64,000 bases of DNA, from positions 773,215,864-773,279,863 of the forward strand of contig CM057338.1 of assembly GCA_030015575.1 (NCBI GenBank), read 5' to 3'. Source of the stretch: Agapanthus africanus. Taxonomy: Eukaryota > Streptophyta > Magnoliopsida > Asparagales > Amaryllidaceae. Below the pieces are notes generated by a model that saw only the letters and a program-made list of their open reading frames with translations, searched no databases and was not told the DNA's origin. The translations under genes were made by a program, and so were the position numbers. Shown piece by piece: positions 47,784 through 61,000 of the stretch (position 1 is the stretch's first letter; each line of letters starts with the position of its first letter).

Positions 47784-50024
47784 TGTAGGGTTCCTAGGCA
47801 CACTAATGAGGTCTCACAAGGCATCAACCATGCCAATTTCAAATTTTACAAGTGCCGAGAAACCCTAATACAGATCGTTAACTAGAATTTTAGACGAAAA
47901 AGCAACTAGTTAACAACTTAACTAAGTGAACGGAAATACAACCTTTGTAGATCCAGTTCTCCACCTCCATAGCTCCGCGATGAAGTCCCCTTGCTATACA
48001 AATCAAATCCCGGGCTCTAGCGTCGGCTTCATCGGAGAAATGGGCGGGCTAGGTCATCGACTACGATGCCGAAGATGATCTACGTCGAGGCATCGCAAGA
48101 TCAAGCTCCCACTTCACCAAGTCATGAAACTTGTAAAGAAAACACCCTATACTACTTGGCAAGAGGTAAAGGATGAATAAATAGGAAGTGGGTTCACTTT
48201 AGAATTGGATTTCTCACTCTTTTTCACTAGTTGCCATTGATGGAGGCAAGCTTCTTCTTTCTTGCTCATGAAGAAGAAGAAGAAAAAGATATGATAAGTG
48301 TTATGATGAGTTAATTGAATAGAAAAGAATAATAAACCTTATCATAATATAACCATGGTCAAGTGTAGAGAATGAATCATGGTTGAGTGGAATGGTTAGG
48401 GTTAAGCATGAGACAAAATGGTCACTTGGTCAAAGCTTCATGAAGCTTCAATATCAAACAAAGAAAGCCACCATTTTCTCTCATTATCTTCATTTGCCAA
48501 AAAGAAATAAATAAATAAATCAATAAATAGATAAATGAATAAGTAAAGGAAATGAAACCCTAACCATTCTTATAACCATGGTTTAATTCTTTACATAAAC
48601 CCAAGTGAGCATGTATCATCAAACATGATACAAACAAGTGCACAAAAGTATATCACATATACAACTTGTGAACTTCAAGTGAGAAAATCCATTTAAAGTG
48701 AACCAATACTAGTTAATGCAAAGTAATATATCAAATATATAATTATGCATTAAATCATTAAATCAACACTTGATTCAATGATCCGGTCATGTCGCACACA
48801 ACCGACTAGTATACAATGTATCGTTTTATCGAATCAATCCTTGATTCGATAACTAGGTTATATCGCATACAACCATTCGACACATTCATCGCGAGAATGA
48901 AATACGGTATCACATACACGCATTATTCTCGGTCCCGCACATATCTCATATGCGCTCCTATTTCGTTTCGCTTGAGCCAGGGAACCTCTGTGTAGGACTC
49001 TAAAGACCCGTCAATACGCCGGTAGCAGATGATGATCATATCAAACACCCACAAGCCGCAAGCGGTCTGCTAAATGTAACGGCCACCCGGGTATTGAGCG
49101 ATCAGAAGATCGACGAGCAAGCCCGCTCACACTCCTGTGAATCCAACCAGTAACACTTACCGTACAGTCCGGTCTGTTTGTCTGATATGTCGCATATCTC
49201 GCCTAGGGGTGGTAAACGTCAGACCCCAATAGCTCGATAAGTCGTGTCGATATGAGGTCTATAACAGTTCGAGAAACTACTGGTAACACTTACCAGTAAA
49301 TCTCAGCAACCCTGGCCAGGGATTTCCGGTTATAGCCAATCGAACACAGCGCAACATCAACTCCCTATACCGGGAGAGACGAATCCCCTCCTATTGCTCA
49401 TTGCCTCCATGTGATTCGGGACTGTACCCAAAAAGCACCATTTTGCACGCCCCGTTGGACGTGGTAAGGTGGAAATCAAAGCACAGTGGGAGCCACATAA
49501 GACTCTATGACGATCTCGGGTCAACAGACTACTCTGTACCAGTGTCACCAGAGAACTGCCATATGACGTAAGGTATAATACCATCTGGGAGTTCTCGGCG
49601 TGTCCGTCCAGTGTACCCAGTCTCCACTGAGCACCCGTATATCATCTCTGATGTCAAACACCAATGGATATGGGATCATCCATCGCCCATCTGTATGGGT
49701 CGAGAAGGTATACGCTAGTCTACTCTGGTATATCGATGCCCCGTCTCGATACACCCACGACTAGGGACCTTGAAGGATGTACTTATGGACTACCATGTCC
49801 CCACTAGTATGATCCGCATCATAGTCCAGGTACTCAAGTACACATCCTAAGGGCTTTACCAACATGTAACAGAGAGACAATCAATGTACACGTTAAGGTA
49901 AAGAGTAACCAGATAGCATAATATCATGTCGAGCAAGAAAGTCCTCCCTATATATGTCCCAGCATCCACTACAATATACATCCAATGTACAGTAATGGCC
50001 TCTAGGGCATATATATAACTAACC
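47784..50024 (-). repeat. R10 5' LTR
   Basis: 2241 bp, about 98% like the other copy by eye. A donor-like AAAG/GTTGTA lies on the minus strand at 47941-47942. The target copy CGAAC follows at 50025-50029. Confidence 0.92.
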
Positions 50025-51085
50025 CGAACAACCCAAAGCCGGGATCTTTGCTAGATTATTAGGGTTTAACATGCAAGTAAACATCTTTACAACTAAGTGT
50101 GAGGGATTACAACCTTTGTAGTCCGCTCCTTCGCTTCATAAGCTCTGAGTAGAAGTCCCTTCGCCGTGATCTAAGATCTCCCGGACTCAAGAGAGGCTCC
50201 ACAACTCGAACGATCCATGCTAGCTTGTAGTCTTCCTTTCCTCCGATGATCTACCTCGAAGTTTCTATAACTCAAGCTCTCTCTCTAATGAGGTGAACAC
50301 CGTAATCTAATTGGCTAGATTAGATGAGGATGATGGAGTAGGAATATTTCTCTCTTTTGTTTTCAAATTCTCACTTTTAGTCACCACAAAACGAACACAG
50401 CACAACATCAACTCCCAATACCGGGAGAGACGAAACCCCTCCTATCGCACATTGCCTCCATGTGATTCGGGACTGTACCCAAAAGCCACCGTTTTGCACG
50501 TCCTCTTGGACGTGGTACGGTGGAAATCAAAGCACAGTGGGAATCACACAAGTCTCTATGACGATCTCGGGTCTACAGACTAACATGTACCAGTGTCACC
50601 GGAGAACTGCTATCTGACGATAGGTATAATACCATCTAGGAGTTCTCGGCGAGTCCGTTCAGTGTACCCAGTCTCCACTGAGCACCCGCACACCATCTTT
50701 GATGTCAAACACCAATGGATATGGGATCATCCATCGCCCATCATATGAGTCAAGATGCGTATACGCTAGTCTACTCTGGTGTATCGATGCCCTGCCTTGA
50801 CACACCCTTGACTAGGAACAATTATAGGATGTACTCTTTGACTACCCTGGCCCCACTAGTGTGATCTCATCACAGTCCCAGTAGTCGAGTACTTATCCCA
50901 AGGGCTTTATCAACATGTGAGAGCAAGACAGTAAACTAATACAAGTCAACATGTTAAGATAAAGTGAAACCAAATAGCATACTATCATGACGAGCAAGAA
51001 AGTCTTCTATATATATATCCAAGCATCCATTATAATATACATCATATGTACAACAATGGCCTCTAAGGCATATATATAACTAATA
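50025..51085 (-). repeat. R9 3' LTR, second segment
   Basis: It continues the R9 LTR after R10. With 39509-39584 the LTR totals about 1.13 kb, shorter than its relatives at about 2.2 kb. Its start region (minus strand, ATATATATGCCTTAGAGGCC) is of the R2/R10 type. The PPT AAGTGGGAGAT follows at 51086-51096 on the minus strand. Confidence 0.8.
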
Positions 51086-51099
51086 ATCTCCCACTTGCA

Positions 51100-53501
51100 C
51101 TAGGGCCAGGTGTTATAGTATCTCATACCCAACATCCCGAATAATCTCTCAAACTGTATCTGGGGAATGGCCTTTGTGAGTGGATCCGCAGTGTTGTCCT
51201 TCGTGTCAACTCTCCTGACCTCGATCTCGCGGTGATCAACTATCTCCCGGATCAGGTGATACCGCCTCAAAATATGTCTGGATTTCTGATGGGACCTGGG
51301 TTCCTTGGCCAAAGCCACAGCTCCATTGTTATCATAATACAAAGGTATTGGATTCTCAATGGAAGGAACCACACCAAGTTTAGTGATGAACTTCATCCAG
51401 ACAGCCTTTTTGGCAGCATCGTTGGCAGCGATGTATTCAGCCTCCATCATCGAGTCTGCCACGGTTTCTTGCTTGGAACTCTTCCAACAAACCACCCCTC
51501 CATTTAGGGTAAAGAAAAATCCCGATTGCGACTTAGAGTCGTCCTTATCACTTTGGAAGCTTGAATCGGTAAAGGACTCCACCTGGAGTTCTCTGTTACC
51601 ATACACCAAGAATATCTCCTTAGTTCTTCTCAAGTACTTGAGAATGTTCTTCACAGCTGTCCAGTGATTCTCTCCTGGATCTGCTTGATACCTACTAACT
51701 ACACTTAGTGAGTATGCCATATCGGGTCTGGTACATAGCATCGCGTACATGATAGAGCCTACTGCCGAAGCATAGGGTATCCCTTGCATGCGAGCTCTCT
51801 CCAAATCAGTCTTAGGAGACATCTCTTTGGAAAGAGTGAGTCCAGAGATCGTGGGTTGGTTCCCACGCTTGGATTCTTCCATACTAAACCTCTTTAGTAT
51901 GGTGTCAATGTACCTGGATTGGGACAATCCCAGTATCCTCTTGGATCTATTTCTATAGATCCTAATCCCTAAAATGCAGGAGGCATCACCTAGATCTTTC
52001 ATTGAGAATCTATGTGATAAGAAGAGCTTGCCCGAGTGCAGCATAGGAACATCATTTCCTATCAAGAGTATGTCATCCACGTACAATACGAGGAAGACAG
52101 CCTTACTCTCTGCAACCTTCTTGTAAATACAAGGTTCATCTACGTTCTTGATGAAGTCAAACTCTTTGACTACAACATCAAAGCAGATGTTCTAACTTCG
52201 CGATACTTGCTTCAACCCGTAGATGAATTTAAGCAGCTTGCACACCTTTCCGTTGCTCCCACTATCTACGAAGTCCTCTGGCTGAGTCATGTACACGTAC
52301 TCCTCTAAATCACCATTTAGAAAGGCGGTCTTAACATCCATTTGCCAGATTTCGTAATCATGGTATGCAGCAATGGCAAGTAAGATCTGGATGGACTTAA
52401 GCATAGCCACTGGAGAAAAGGTTTCGTCATAATCCACACCTGGTCGTTGACGAAAACCCTTTGCAACAAGTCTAGCTTTGAAAGTCTCCACTTTTCCATC
52501 TACATCAAGTTTCTTCTTAATGATCCACTTGCTCCCAATGGGTTTTACCCCTTCAGGAGCAACTTCCAAAGTCCATACTTTGTTAGTGTACATGGATTCC
52601 ATTTCAGATCGCATTGCATCCAGCCATTTCACAGAGTCACCACTCGTGATGGCCTGCTCGAAACTAGTCGGGTCATCATCTTTCATGATGCAATCCTCGC
52701 TTCCACCATCAATGAGAAAACCGTAGTATCTCTTAGGTGGACGAGAAACCCTACTAGATCGGCGGAGAGGCTGGGGTTCGTCGGGTACTACTGAATCCTC
52801 TGGTTCCAATAAATCATCAGTTGTAGTTTGCGGTGCTGGAACCTCTTCCAGCTCTACCTCTTTGCCACTAATTTCTTTTGCAAGAAATTCCTTCTCTAAA
52901 AAGGTGGCATATTGAGAAACAAATACTTTTTGTTCTTCAGCGTGGTAGAAAAAATATCCTTGGGAATTCTTAGGATATCCTAAAAACTTGCAAAGAACTG
53001 ATCGTGCCTCGAGTTTGTCCGGATTTTGCCTTTTGACATAGGCCGGACAACCCCATATCTTAACTTGTTTAAGATACGGTCTCTTCCCACTCCTTATCTC
53101 ATATGGTGTGGTAGGTATAGATTTAGACGGAACTTGATTCAATAGGTATGCTGCTGTCTCAAGCGCATAACCCCAGAAGGAAATAGGTAACTCAACAGTG
53201 CTCATCATAGAGCGCACCATATCTAATAGGGTGCGATTCCTCCGCTCTGATACACCGTTGTACTGTGGTGTATAAGGAGGAGTAAGCTGAGAGAGAATCC
53301 CATTCTCTTTTAGATAATCTAGGAACTTATTGCTTAAGTATTCACCTCCTCGATCAGATCGAAGAATCTTAATACTTTTGCCCGTTCGGTTCTCTACTTC
53401 GTGCTTATATTCTCTGAATTTCTCAAAAGCTTCAGATTTGTGTTTCATCAGGAACACATGTCCGTATCTAGAGAGATCGTCAGTGAATATAATGAAGTAG
53501 G
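51100..53501 (-). pseudogene. pol: R9 integrase-RT-RNase H, well preserved
   Basis: The minus-strand copia Pol shows, in order, the integrase core (TDDLSRYGHVFLMKHKSE near 53490, RSDRGGEYL near 53350, NGVSERRNRTLLD near 53245), the integrase C-terminal WGCPAYVKR near 53050, RT (SKWIIKKK near 52565, QMDVKTAFLNGDLEE near 52330, YVDDILLIG near 52080) and RNase H (MEAEYIAANDAAKKAVW near 51440, DNNGAVALAKEP near 51330). Besides the R11 insertion, only about one or two breaks are seen in this part. It is the best candidate in the window for a recently autonomous lineage of the R2/R10 group. The upstream part resumes at 63593. Confidence 0.88.
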
Positions 53502-55699
53502 TGTTGGAGATAGTGCCCTCAGAGTCAATTATTGGATCACAGGCACGTGATTGCAATGATTGAGGGAGGACCTATCCCGGTACGACAGTCTTACTCGAGA
53601 TGATAGTTTGCTATCTGGTTTAACTTTATCATCGTGTACTGCTTTAGGTGACCTGACAGGTCGCTATTGCACGTTGATAGAGCCCCTAGGATTCTTGCTT
53701 GACTGCCGGTAGTATGAGGGCGATCATATACGTGGGAGTTGGTAGTCTATAAGCACATCCTTAAAAGGTCCCTAGTCGTGGGAGTTTCGAGACAGGGCAT
53801 CGATACTCCAGAGTAGACTAGTGCATACAGTCGAGACCCCGACGAGGGGCGGTGGCCGGTCTCACAAGCCACTGGTGTCAGCTGGTTCACCTAAGATGTA
53901 TACAGGTGCTCATTGGGTTATGAGTACACCGGACAGGACTCGCCGGGAACATGCTAGTTGGTCTTATACCTGACGTCAGATAGCAGTTCCCAGGTGACAT
54001 GTGTACAGGTTAGTTCATCGACCTGGGGATCGTCATTTGTCTCGTGTGAGTTCCCACTGTGCTTTGATTACTACCCTACCACGGCTCAAAGGAGTCGTGC
54101 AAACAGGTTTTAGTTGGGTACAGTCCCGAGCCACATGGAGGCAGTGAGCGGATCTTCATGGGTTCGTCTCTCCCGGTATTGGGGGTGAGGTCGCGCTGTG
54201 TCTAGGAGAGCCATTACACAAAGTCCTTGGCCAAGGCAGGAGATTTACTGGTAGGTATTCCAGTAGTATCTCAGGGTGTTCTGGGCTACACTCCGACACG
54301 ACTTGTACCGCTTTTGGGGGTCTGACTTTTACCCACCCCCTAGGCCCGACATGCGATGCTCATAGACGAACGGACCGGACTGTATGGATATTGTCACTGA
54401 CAGGCTCAGTAGGGTGTCAGGATGAGTTCGCTCATCGACGTCCCTTTTGGTCAATAGCTGGTGGCCCGTTACGTATTGGCTTATACCTCTGACGTGCTAG
54501 TGGTTAAATCCACAGCCAATGTATTGACGAGTCTTTAGAGTCCACCACACATTCAGTTACTCAGCTTTCGAGCGAAACTTTGTAGAGGCCGTATGGAGAT
54601 ATGGCAGGGTTCGATCAGATACGTGCGGTATTGCACAGATTGTGATCGGACAGTTTTTACTAGCCGGCTTTGGCTTAAGCCGGATCTTGGTATTTGATAG
54701 TGTAGTTTTGTCTCTTTGCATTTGTATCCAGACGGAATACAGATGCGGGTGTGTATGCACAGTATCGGGGTTTTCCTGTAATTTATTACGGGACCAGTTT
54801 TCTGGAGTTGCCAGTTTGCATTCTGTTCCGGCCGGTTTTCTCTTTTTCCTTCCCGGTCGGACTTTTCGTTGGAGGGTGTTAATTGCAAGTTTGCAATTAA
54901 CATTTTGTGGAAGGGGTTTATTGCAAAAGGATTGATTTGATAGTATCTTTGCTCCATGATGCATTTATTAAGACATGATAGAGTATGGCAATTGGAAATG
55001 GCCGGCCACTGTTTTGGGAATGGAGTGAAGTTTTAATTTTGTATGGTGGATTTATTTATATTGATTGCATTGAGCTCTTTAAATGAGTGTGCTGGAATTG
55101 TGTTAAGGGATTGATGAATTAATATATAAATACTCATTTGGTTGCATTGAAGAGAGAGTGAGTGCTGATGGTTTTTATTTTGGCTGAGCTCATCAAATAT
55201 TCCTTCTTCCAGTAAGCAAAAAGAGATTGGCCGAGCTCAATTTTTTCCAAGCATGCTCCATTATTCCCTCAAGCATCCATGAATATCTTTGTGAAAAATT
55301 CCTCCATCATGGCAACCATATTAAACCCCAAAGAGACAACGATTCTACATTATTCTACAGCAAATCTTGGGCGCGTCGGCTAGCCAACTTCGCGCCCGAG
55401 TTGCCTCGGTATTGAGGTGGGAGCCCGTAAAAGATACAGGCGATGTGGTGCCCTTCCGGCGAGGAGGCGACGACCGGAGTTTCCGCAGGAGATCGGGACG
55501 ACGAGATGAAGACCGGAGGACTCGGATCAGTCGGTACATCTCTTCCCTTTCTTGTTATTTAGCTAGGACAAGTTTAATGGCCCGATCCGGGGTTTAGTGT
55601 GCGGTGGTGCCGGTTTGCAAAGTTCGCAAAATTAAAGTTTATCACCGCTTCCGCATTTGGCCGTCGGATTGACGGCCGGGGCGCCGTCGTGCACTTACA
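53502..55699 (+). repeat. R11 5' LTR
   Basis: It starts TGTTGGAGATAGTGCCC and ends GCACTTACA. It holds a perfect hairpin GTTAATTGCA/TGCAATTAAC (54878-54901), a TATA-like TATATAAATA (55123-55132) and a donor-like TCG/GTACAT (GT 55534-55535). Unlike R7, the GATC-type hairpin region near 54605-54655 is present once, not twice. Confidence 0.94.
55123..55132 (+). promoter_or_regulatory. R11 LTR TATA-like box
   Basis: TATATAAATA is a good plant TATA box; the same site is at 63016-63025 in the 3' LTR. It lies in the LTR segment that differs from R7, so the two related elements probably have different promoters. Confidence 0.5.
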
Positions 55700-58006
55700 G
55701 TGGTATCAGAGCCTCGCCATTAACTTCTTCTAGCTTCGTTTGATGTGTTTTGCATTTCCGATCGACCAAAATTCCAAAATCTACAATTTTAGTTCACATC
55801 AGTTTCTGTTAGAATTTTTTGGTTTCCAAAAATTTTTCAGGTTGTATAAAACTAATGTACTGGAAATTCTAAGAACAGTGCAAAAATTCGACAACACGAT
55901 CTTTAAGATAGAGCGCGGATCCGCGGCCATTTACCTTTATTGGGCCGCGGATCCGCCGCCGTAATGTTGGATCATGTGCTGGATTTTTTGCAGTGGGCTT
56001 GTGGGATAAAATTAGGGGTTTTGGAATATTAAAATTGGGCCTATAATTTCTGTGAGTGCTACAGTATTGCTTGGGGGCCCACTTGTTAATTTTTGATCGA
56101 TCGGATATTTTAAACACATTATTTCACAGTATTTACATTATATCTGCGACCGTGAATGTCACTCGATCGGTAAATCCGGTCTAACTGCTATAGACCGGTT
56201 GGAAGGATTTGCGAACGTGACTTTCACGTTGATGTTCTATGTTTTTGCTGTGATGTTGCGGATCGGTCGTGGGGGATAGCCTGGATGCAATGCTAGTACA
56301 GTGTTGTTGTATTATGTACATTTGACATTGCGGGGCGAGCGTCCGACATGTGGACTGCCGTCACTGCCTGTTTGTATTATTCTTTTGGGGAACGACTTGG
56401 TTGCGGTCGATGTACCCGGTGTATGTATATTTTACTTTCTGTACTAGGGTTGCCCCGCGGAGGGGTGCACGGATAGCCGGGTTCTAGAAGGCATCAAGCC
56501 CGCATCTCATGGCATTGGGACGGAGGGGGGCTTCACTCCAGGATTGGCGGGCTATTCGCCGCACTCGTAGGGGGTACAGGTTGACCCAGAAGGGGTGCCC
56601 AAGTTACCGGATTCCATGAAGTGCTGGGTGGTCCATTCACGGTGCTGAAGGGGGCTGCCTCGCTTCAGGTTTTGGCGGGTGACTTGCCGCGCCCGTAGGG
56701 GTCTAGGTTTTGATTGCACAGGCTATCCACACGACCAGGGGAACGTCGGGTTTCAGTAGTGGCTCTGTGAAACCCGGGGATCCCAGATATCTGTATTGTT
56801 CTGTGATGCTGTACATTTCTGTGATGTTGCATTTTATTCACGCCTTGAGCGAAATACTATATATTGGTATATATATTAGTAGATGTTGTATATGTTTTTC
56901 ATCCGCGCTAGTCCAGTCCCCGCTCTGCCGTTAGTTAGCTAACCTAACGGGTGATGACGGGACCCAGTGGCGAATGCGGATGGCATATACGTACGTCAGT
57001 ATATTTTCGTTCTTTCTGGTGTGATCAATTGATGGGACTGCATTGATTCGGATCAATGCAAGTTAAACAAACCTAATCTGATGTTGTTGGAACACTTTTC
57101 AAAAAGCTGTTATTGCAAGGACGTTCACTTTTGTTTTGCATCATGGTATTCATTTGGAATATCCTGCTCCTCAGTCGACGAGGCAAGGGCCGAGATCCCT
57201 TCACCGGGAGTGACCCCTTGGACAGAAGTTTGCGTCAGGGCATTAACTTCACTATAGCCGATTACTTTTGCTTTGCATCGTGGTATTCATTTGGAATATC
57301 CTGCACCCCATTCTACGGGGAAAGAGACGAGATCCCTTCACCGGGAGTGACCTCTTTAGTAAAGGTTTTCGTCACTATATTTTCTAAAAAGCTATCCGTT
57401 CCTTCAACGATATCAAGTTCACTACGTTAAAGGTTTTCGCCAGAAACCATTCGTAGCCCTCCGTCGTTTCATATGGGTAGTCAATAGTATTCAAGCTGTG
57501 TTTGTTGGCCTTAGTCAAGGCACAGTGTTTGGTAGCTATTGGGTATTCATATGCTGCATAGATAGATGTGTTGGTTTGGGACAGTCATATAGCCTTGTTG
57601 GCTTTAGTCAAGGGCTTGTACGGGTGGGTTCAAATCAACCTGGACAATGACGGGTAGAACTTGACATGTGACTTATGATTTGTTGGCCTTAGTCAAGGTC
57701 ATAAGAGCATGGGGCAGAAATCACATCGGGAGTTTCAAAAGAACTGAAACTTGCCAGATATGCGCATACCTTCTGGAGTGTGATATCGTGAGCGGATTCC
57801 GTCATGTTATCATGCGATGAGAGTTGGATCCCGATTCCCACTGATGAGTTGGTTTACTCCTCGGGTGACCCCGACTAATTCTTCTTTCAGGTTTGGAGGA
57901 GAATTTGAGGTACAGTGGGAGGTTTCCAGATTAGATAAATTGGTAACCATTCTGATCTTGGTTAGAGTGCACGCTGAGTGTTTCTTTTCTCTCTCTCTTT
58001 GGCAAG
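55700..58006 (+). other. R11 primer site and leader
   Basis: The primer site is at 55701-55713. Modules: a GC-rich hairpin with a 14-base stem GCGGATCCGCGGCC/GGCCGCGGATCCGC (about 55916-55963); the duplicated module as in R7 (about 56460-56572 and 56590-56707); CCGTTAG/CTAACGG (56928-56950); TGCATTGAT/ATCAATGCA (57039-57060); CCTC/GAGG and CCCC/GGGG hairpins (57169-57183 and 57306-57320); a triple array of the R6/R8 type (57505-57698); GATTAGA/TCTGATC (57929-57957); and a pyrimidine tract with AG at 58005-58006. Confidence 0.75.
57465..57735 (+). promoter_or_regulatory. R11 triple leader hairpin, exchanged module
   Basis: Units TTGGCCTTAGTCAAGG lie at 57505-57520, 57598-57613 and 57683-57698. 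Outer stems are CTGTG/CACAG for the first and CTTATGA/TCATAAG for the third. Sequence around and between the units follows R6 (17510-17770), whereas sequence left and right of the block follows R7. The array therefore appears to have been replaced as a unit. Confidence 0.65.
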
Positions 58007-61000
58007 CGACCATTGACCCGGACCCTAAGACTATGACTCAGTGACCAAGTTGACCGAACCTTCTTAACACTGGCTTTTGGATTGTCAGAGTTGCAGACCT
58101 CTTTGCCACTCCTACTTTTACCCTATTCTCCAGGACACCCCGTATTACTACGAACGTCCACTTCCATTGGACAAAGCCATCGCATGGTTAGATACGAACT
58201 CGAAGGAATTCGAGGATGGTTTCCGGTTCTGGAGAAAACGGATAGAATTATTCAGTTGTCTTTTCCTTTTTGCCTCCTCTCAAGTTACGAGTACTCCTTA
58301 GTTTAGGAGATAGTACACCTATTACGCAAATTGGATAGTCTTCTTCCAAACTTTAGGCTGGTGCCGAACAGTGGGGAATGAAGAAAACCAATTAGCATAA
58401 CGATGGTGTGCAGAAGGTATTAAGATTAAGACAAAGCAAGGGATTAGTAAGAGGGCAAAGTAAATTGCGACTGATATTCACGGCCAAACCAAGTATTTCT
58501 TCGCCAATCCTAAATCACCTTTGTATCTCTCCAGGATACTCCGTATCACTACGAAGATCCACAGTTTATTGGATACTCCATCGTATGGTTATATACGAAC
58601 TCGAAAGGAACTTGTTCCAGTTCGGGGATGGATTCTGGTCCAGGAGAAATAGAAATAAGGTTTATTCGGTTGTCTTTTATCTTCACCTTCTCTCGCATTG
58701 CGAGTGCTCCTAGGGTTAGGACAGTACACCCATTATGCTTATTGGATAGTCTTCTTCCAAACCATAGGCTGGTGCCGAACGGTAGGGAAGGAAGAAAACC
58801 AATTGGCCTAAAGGGGTGTGCAGAAGGTAATGACTAAAGACATATAAAGGGATTTGGAGAGGTGGCAAAGAAATATACGGTTACAGTTGTGAATCTGGAT
58901 AATGTAAGAGGCATTACTAGGAATACCAGAATACCCCATCGAAACATTTCAATGTTTCAGTTCAACTGTGTACTGTTAAAAGAAAACTGATTTCCCGATT
59001 GGACACTTGCTCCAGGGTATGTATTTACCAGGTTTGATTCTCACATCTGTATGGTTTTACAGATGATGAGTGGGAGTAAGTTATTGGAAATAGGGTGATC
59101 ATCCTCATTATATCGGGATTCGTTGTAATCGGTGATATTTGAGGAGTCATCTGGGCTGTTTGCCGGTCGGCAAATATTTGGTTTTGAATATCCGCTGTTT
59201 TGCACCAATTTCAAATTGATATATCTGTACGTCTATTTTCGTAGAGTGAGATATACCTTTTGATATTATGTCGATGACATTTACCTATATCAGTGGATTG
59301 TTAGGTAAGGAGCATTAAACAGCGGTGTAATTCTTCTTAACCATAAGTACAGTTTTCAACCTACGACACACAATGAAAGAGTTGTTAGACTCGGCGGACT
59401 TATACAGAGTATTGTATGTTGTCCAGTGTCCATTAGGACAGAGGGGTTGGTCCTCATACTATATTCTGTTTACTTTTAACTTCTCTAGTTCTTAGACATA
59501 TGTTTCGTAAAAACAAAGGGTCTAAGTTTTGAGGAGTTATAGGTATTTGAATAGAGTAGAGAACCAGGTGTTGCAAGTATCGGGATTCTTCAAAGTGATC
59601 GAAGATGTAGATACTTGTGTATGGTATTCAGTTGATAGTAATAATAAAGAGAAATTGCTTCTCTTTCAGGTTACTCATAATTGGAAGCATTCCTAAGTTG
59701 AGTAAAGCTGATCGGCCTCTCTCCATTTAGTTGACATGCACTGGAGACAGCTGCATGATTTGAATCTGGTTCAATTAAATCAGTGCCTCTGGTTCTATAT
59801 TGGATATAGTACAGTTCATATCTTAACATTGTTAAGGTACGGGGAGTTGTCCGGCTTATGATTAAAACCAGACTCTGGATAACTCAAGGCACGTTTCTGT
59901 AATGGCTGTTTGTGGGTTGACCCAGGCTATGACGAGGGTTGATTTTCTATCATCTGGAAGATCAATAGTGATATTGTTCTTAACTCGCCACATTTTAAAA
60001 GAAATGGTTATTTTTCAGAAAACAGTAGTGGGAGTATGGTAGAACTGGAAGCGATTCCAGAACCGCAAACGATTACTGAAGATTTGATAAGGAACCAAAA
60101 GATTCAATCTGATTTGACATTCCATTGGCCACTCCGCAGATAAGGTGGGTAACTTCAGGCACCCGAGAGGTACTCCGGTAGCCTCAAGGACGGTGACAGG
60201 GAAGTTCTTGTTTACCCACACTTTCCATTGTTGTTGTTCCAGGCTGCGAGACCCGGCAGGAGGATGAGTATAGCGTCGTTCTAAACTAGCTTTAGAAGTG
60301 CGCGTCTATATGACTCTGCCAGACGGTTGTCGTAGTAAGTGGGAGCAGCGGAAGCATTGGTGGACATCAGGCTTATGTCTATTTATAGACTAAAGCAGAT
60401 ATAGCGGAGTTAGATCATCTGTTTCTGATGTGACAGTCATAGGTTTGACGTCATCAGAATAGGGGATGGATCTGTTGAGAAGGTAGTAGGAAGTGATATT
60501 CCTATACTACGATCGGTTATACTTTGGTCGTCACACAGTGGTTTCTCCATAAGGGACTTGGACATTATATCAGACATACTGGTAACTAGATCTATGGTTT
60601 TAGATCTAGATTTGGGTGGTTTCCCAATCAGGGTACTTTGACAGCATTCTAAGAGTATTTAGAATGGAAGACTCCTGGCACGGTAGTGTACCTGCAGGTG
60701 ATGGAGTCACCCTCTTTAAAGGTGTCTTATAGACTAAAGTAGAAAGGGATGTGCATGATAGGCAGATCACTTGCTTAGGCAATTGAGTCAATCATGAGAT
60801 GTCAAGTACCACACCAGATGTTGTTCTTGCACTAGATGCAATAAGTTGATATTGATCCAATCCTGGAGGAACAGTCGGAAGAAGTTTTAGAACATAAGTG
60901 GATGTTCTAAGGATATGATAACGACAGCCTCATTCGGGAGGCAGTTATCATTCCAGGCTTCCAAGGTGACCTGGACGACAGGGAGGTTGTCAGAGTTATA

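Larger units (their letters stand above)
39585..50024 (-). mobile_element. R10: Ty1/copia non-autonomous element
   Basis: On the minus strand, the 5' LTR is 47784-50024, primer site 47771-47782, leader to about 44632, coding remnant to about 41850, PPT 41823-41833 and 3' LTR 39585-41822. The target duplication CGAAC lies at 39580-39584 and 50025-50029. The LTRs differ at about 46 of 2240 positions by eye (about 2%). The decayed coding interior is shared with R2, so both look like members of one non-autonomous family. It inserted into R9's 3' LTR in the same orientation as R9. Confidence 0.92.

Noticed and set aside
54553-54964. Antisense frames of 134-135 codons in the R11 LTR, repeated at 62446-62857
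   Set aside because: Two overlapping frames in one GC-rich LTR segment, without domains; part of the matching R7 region keeps a shorter frame only. Chance openness is the simpler reading.
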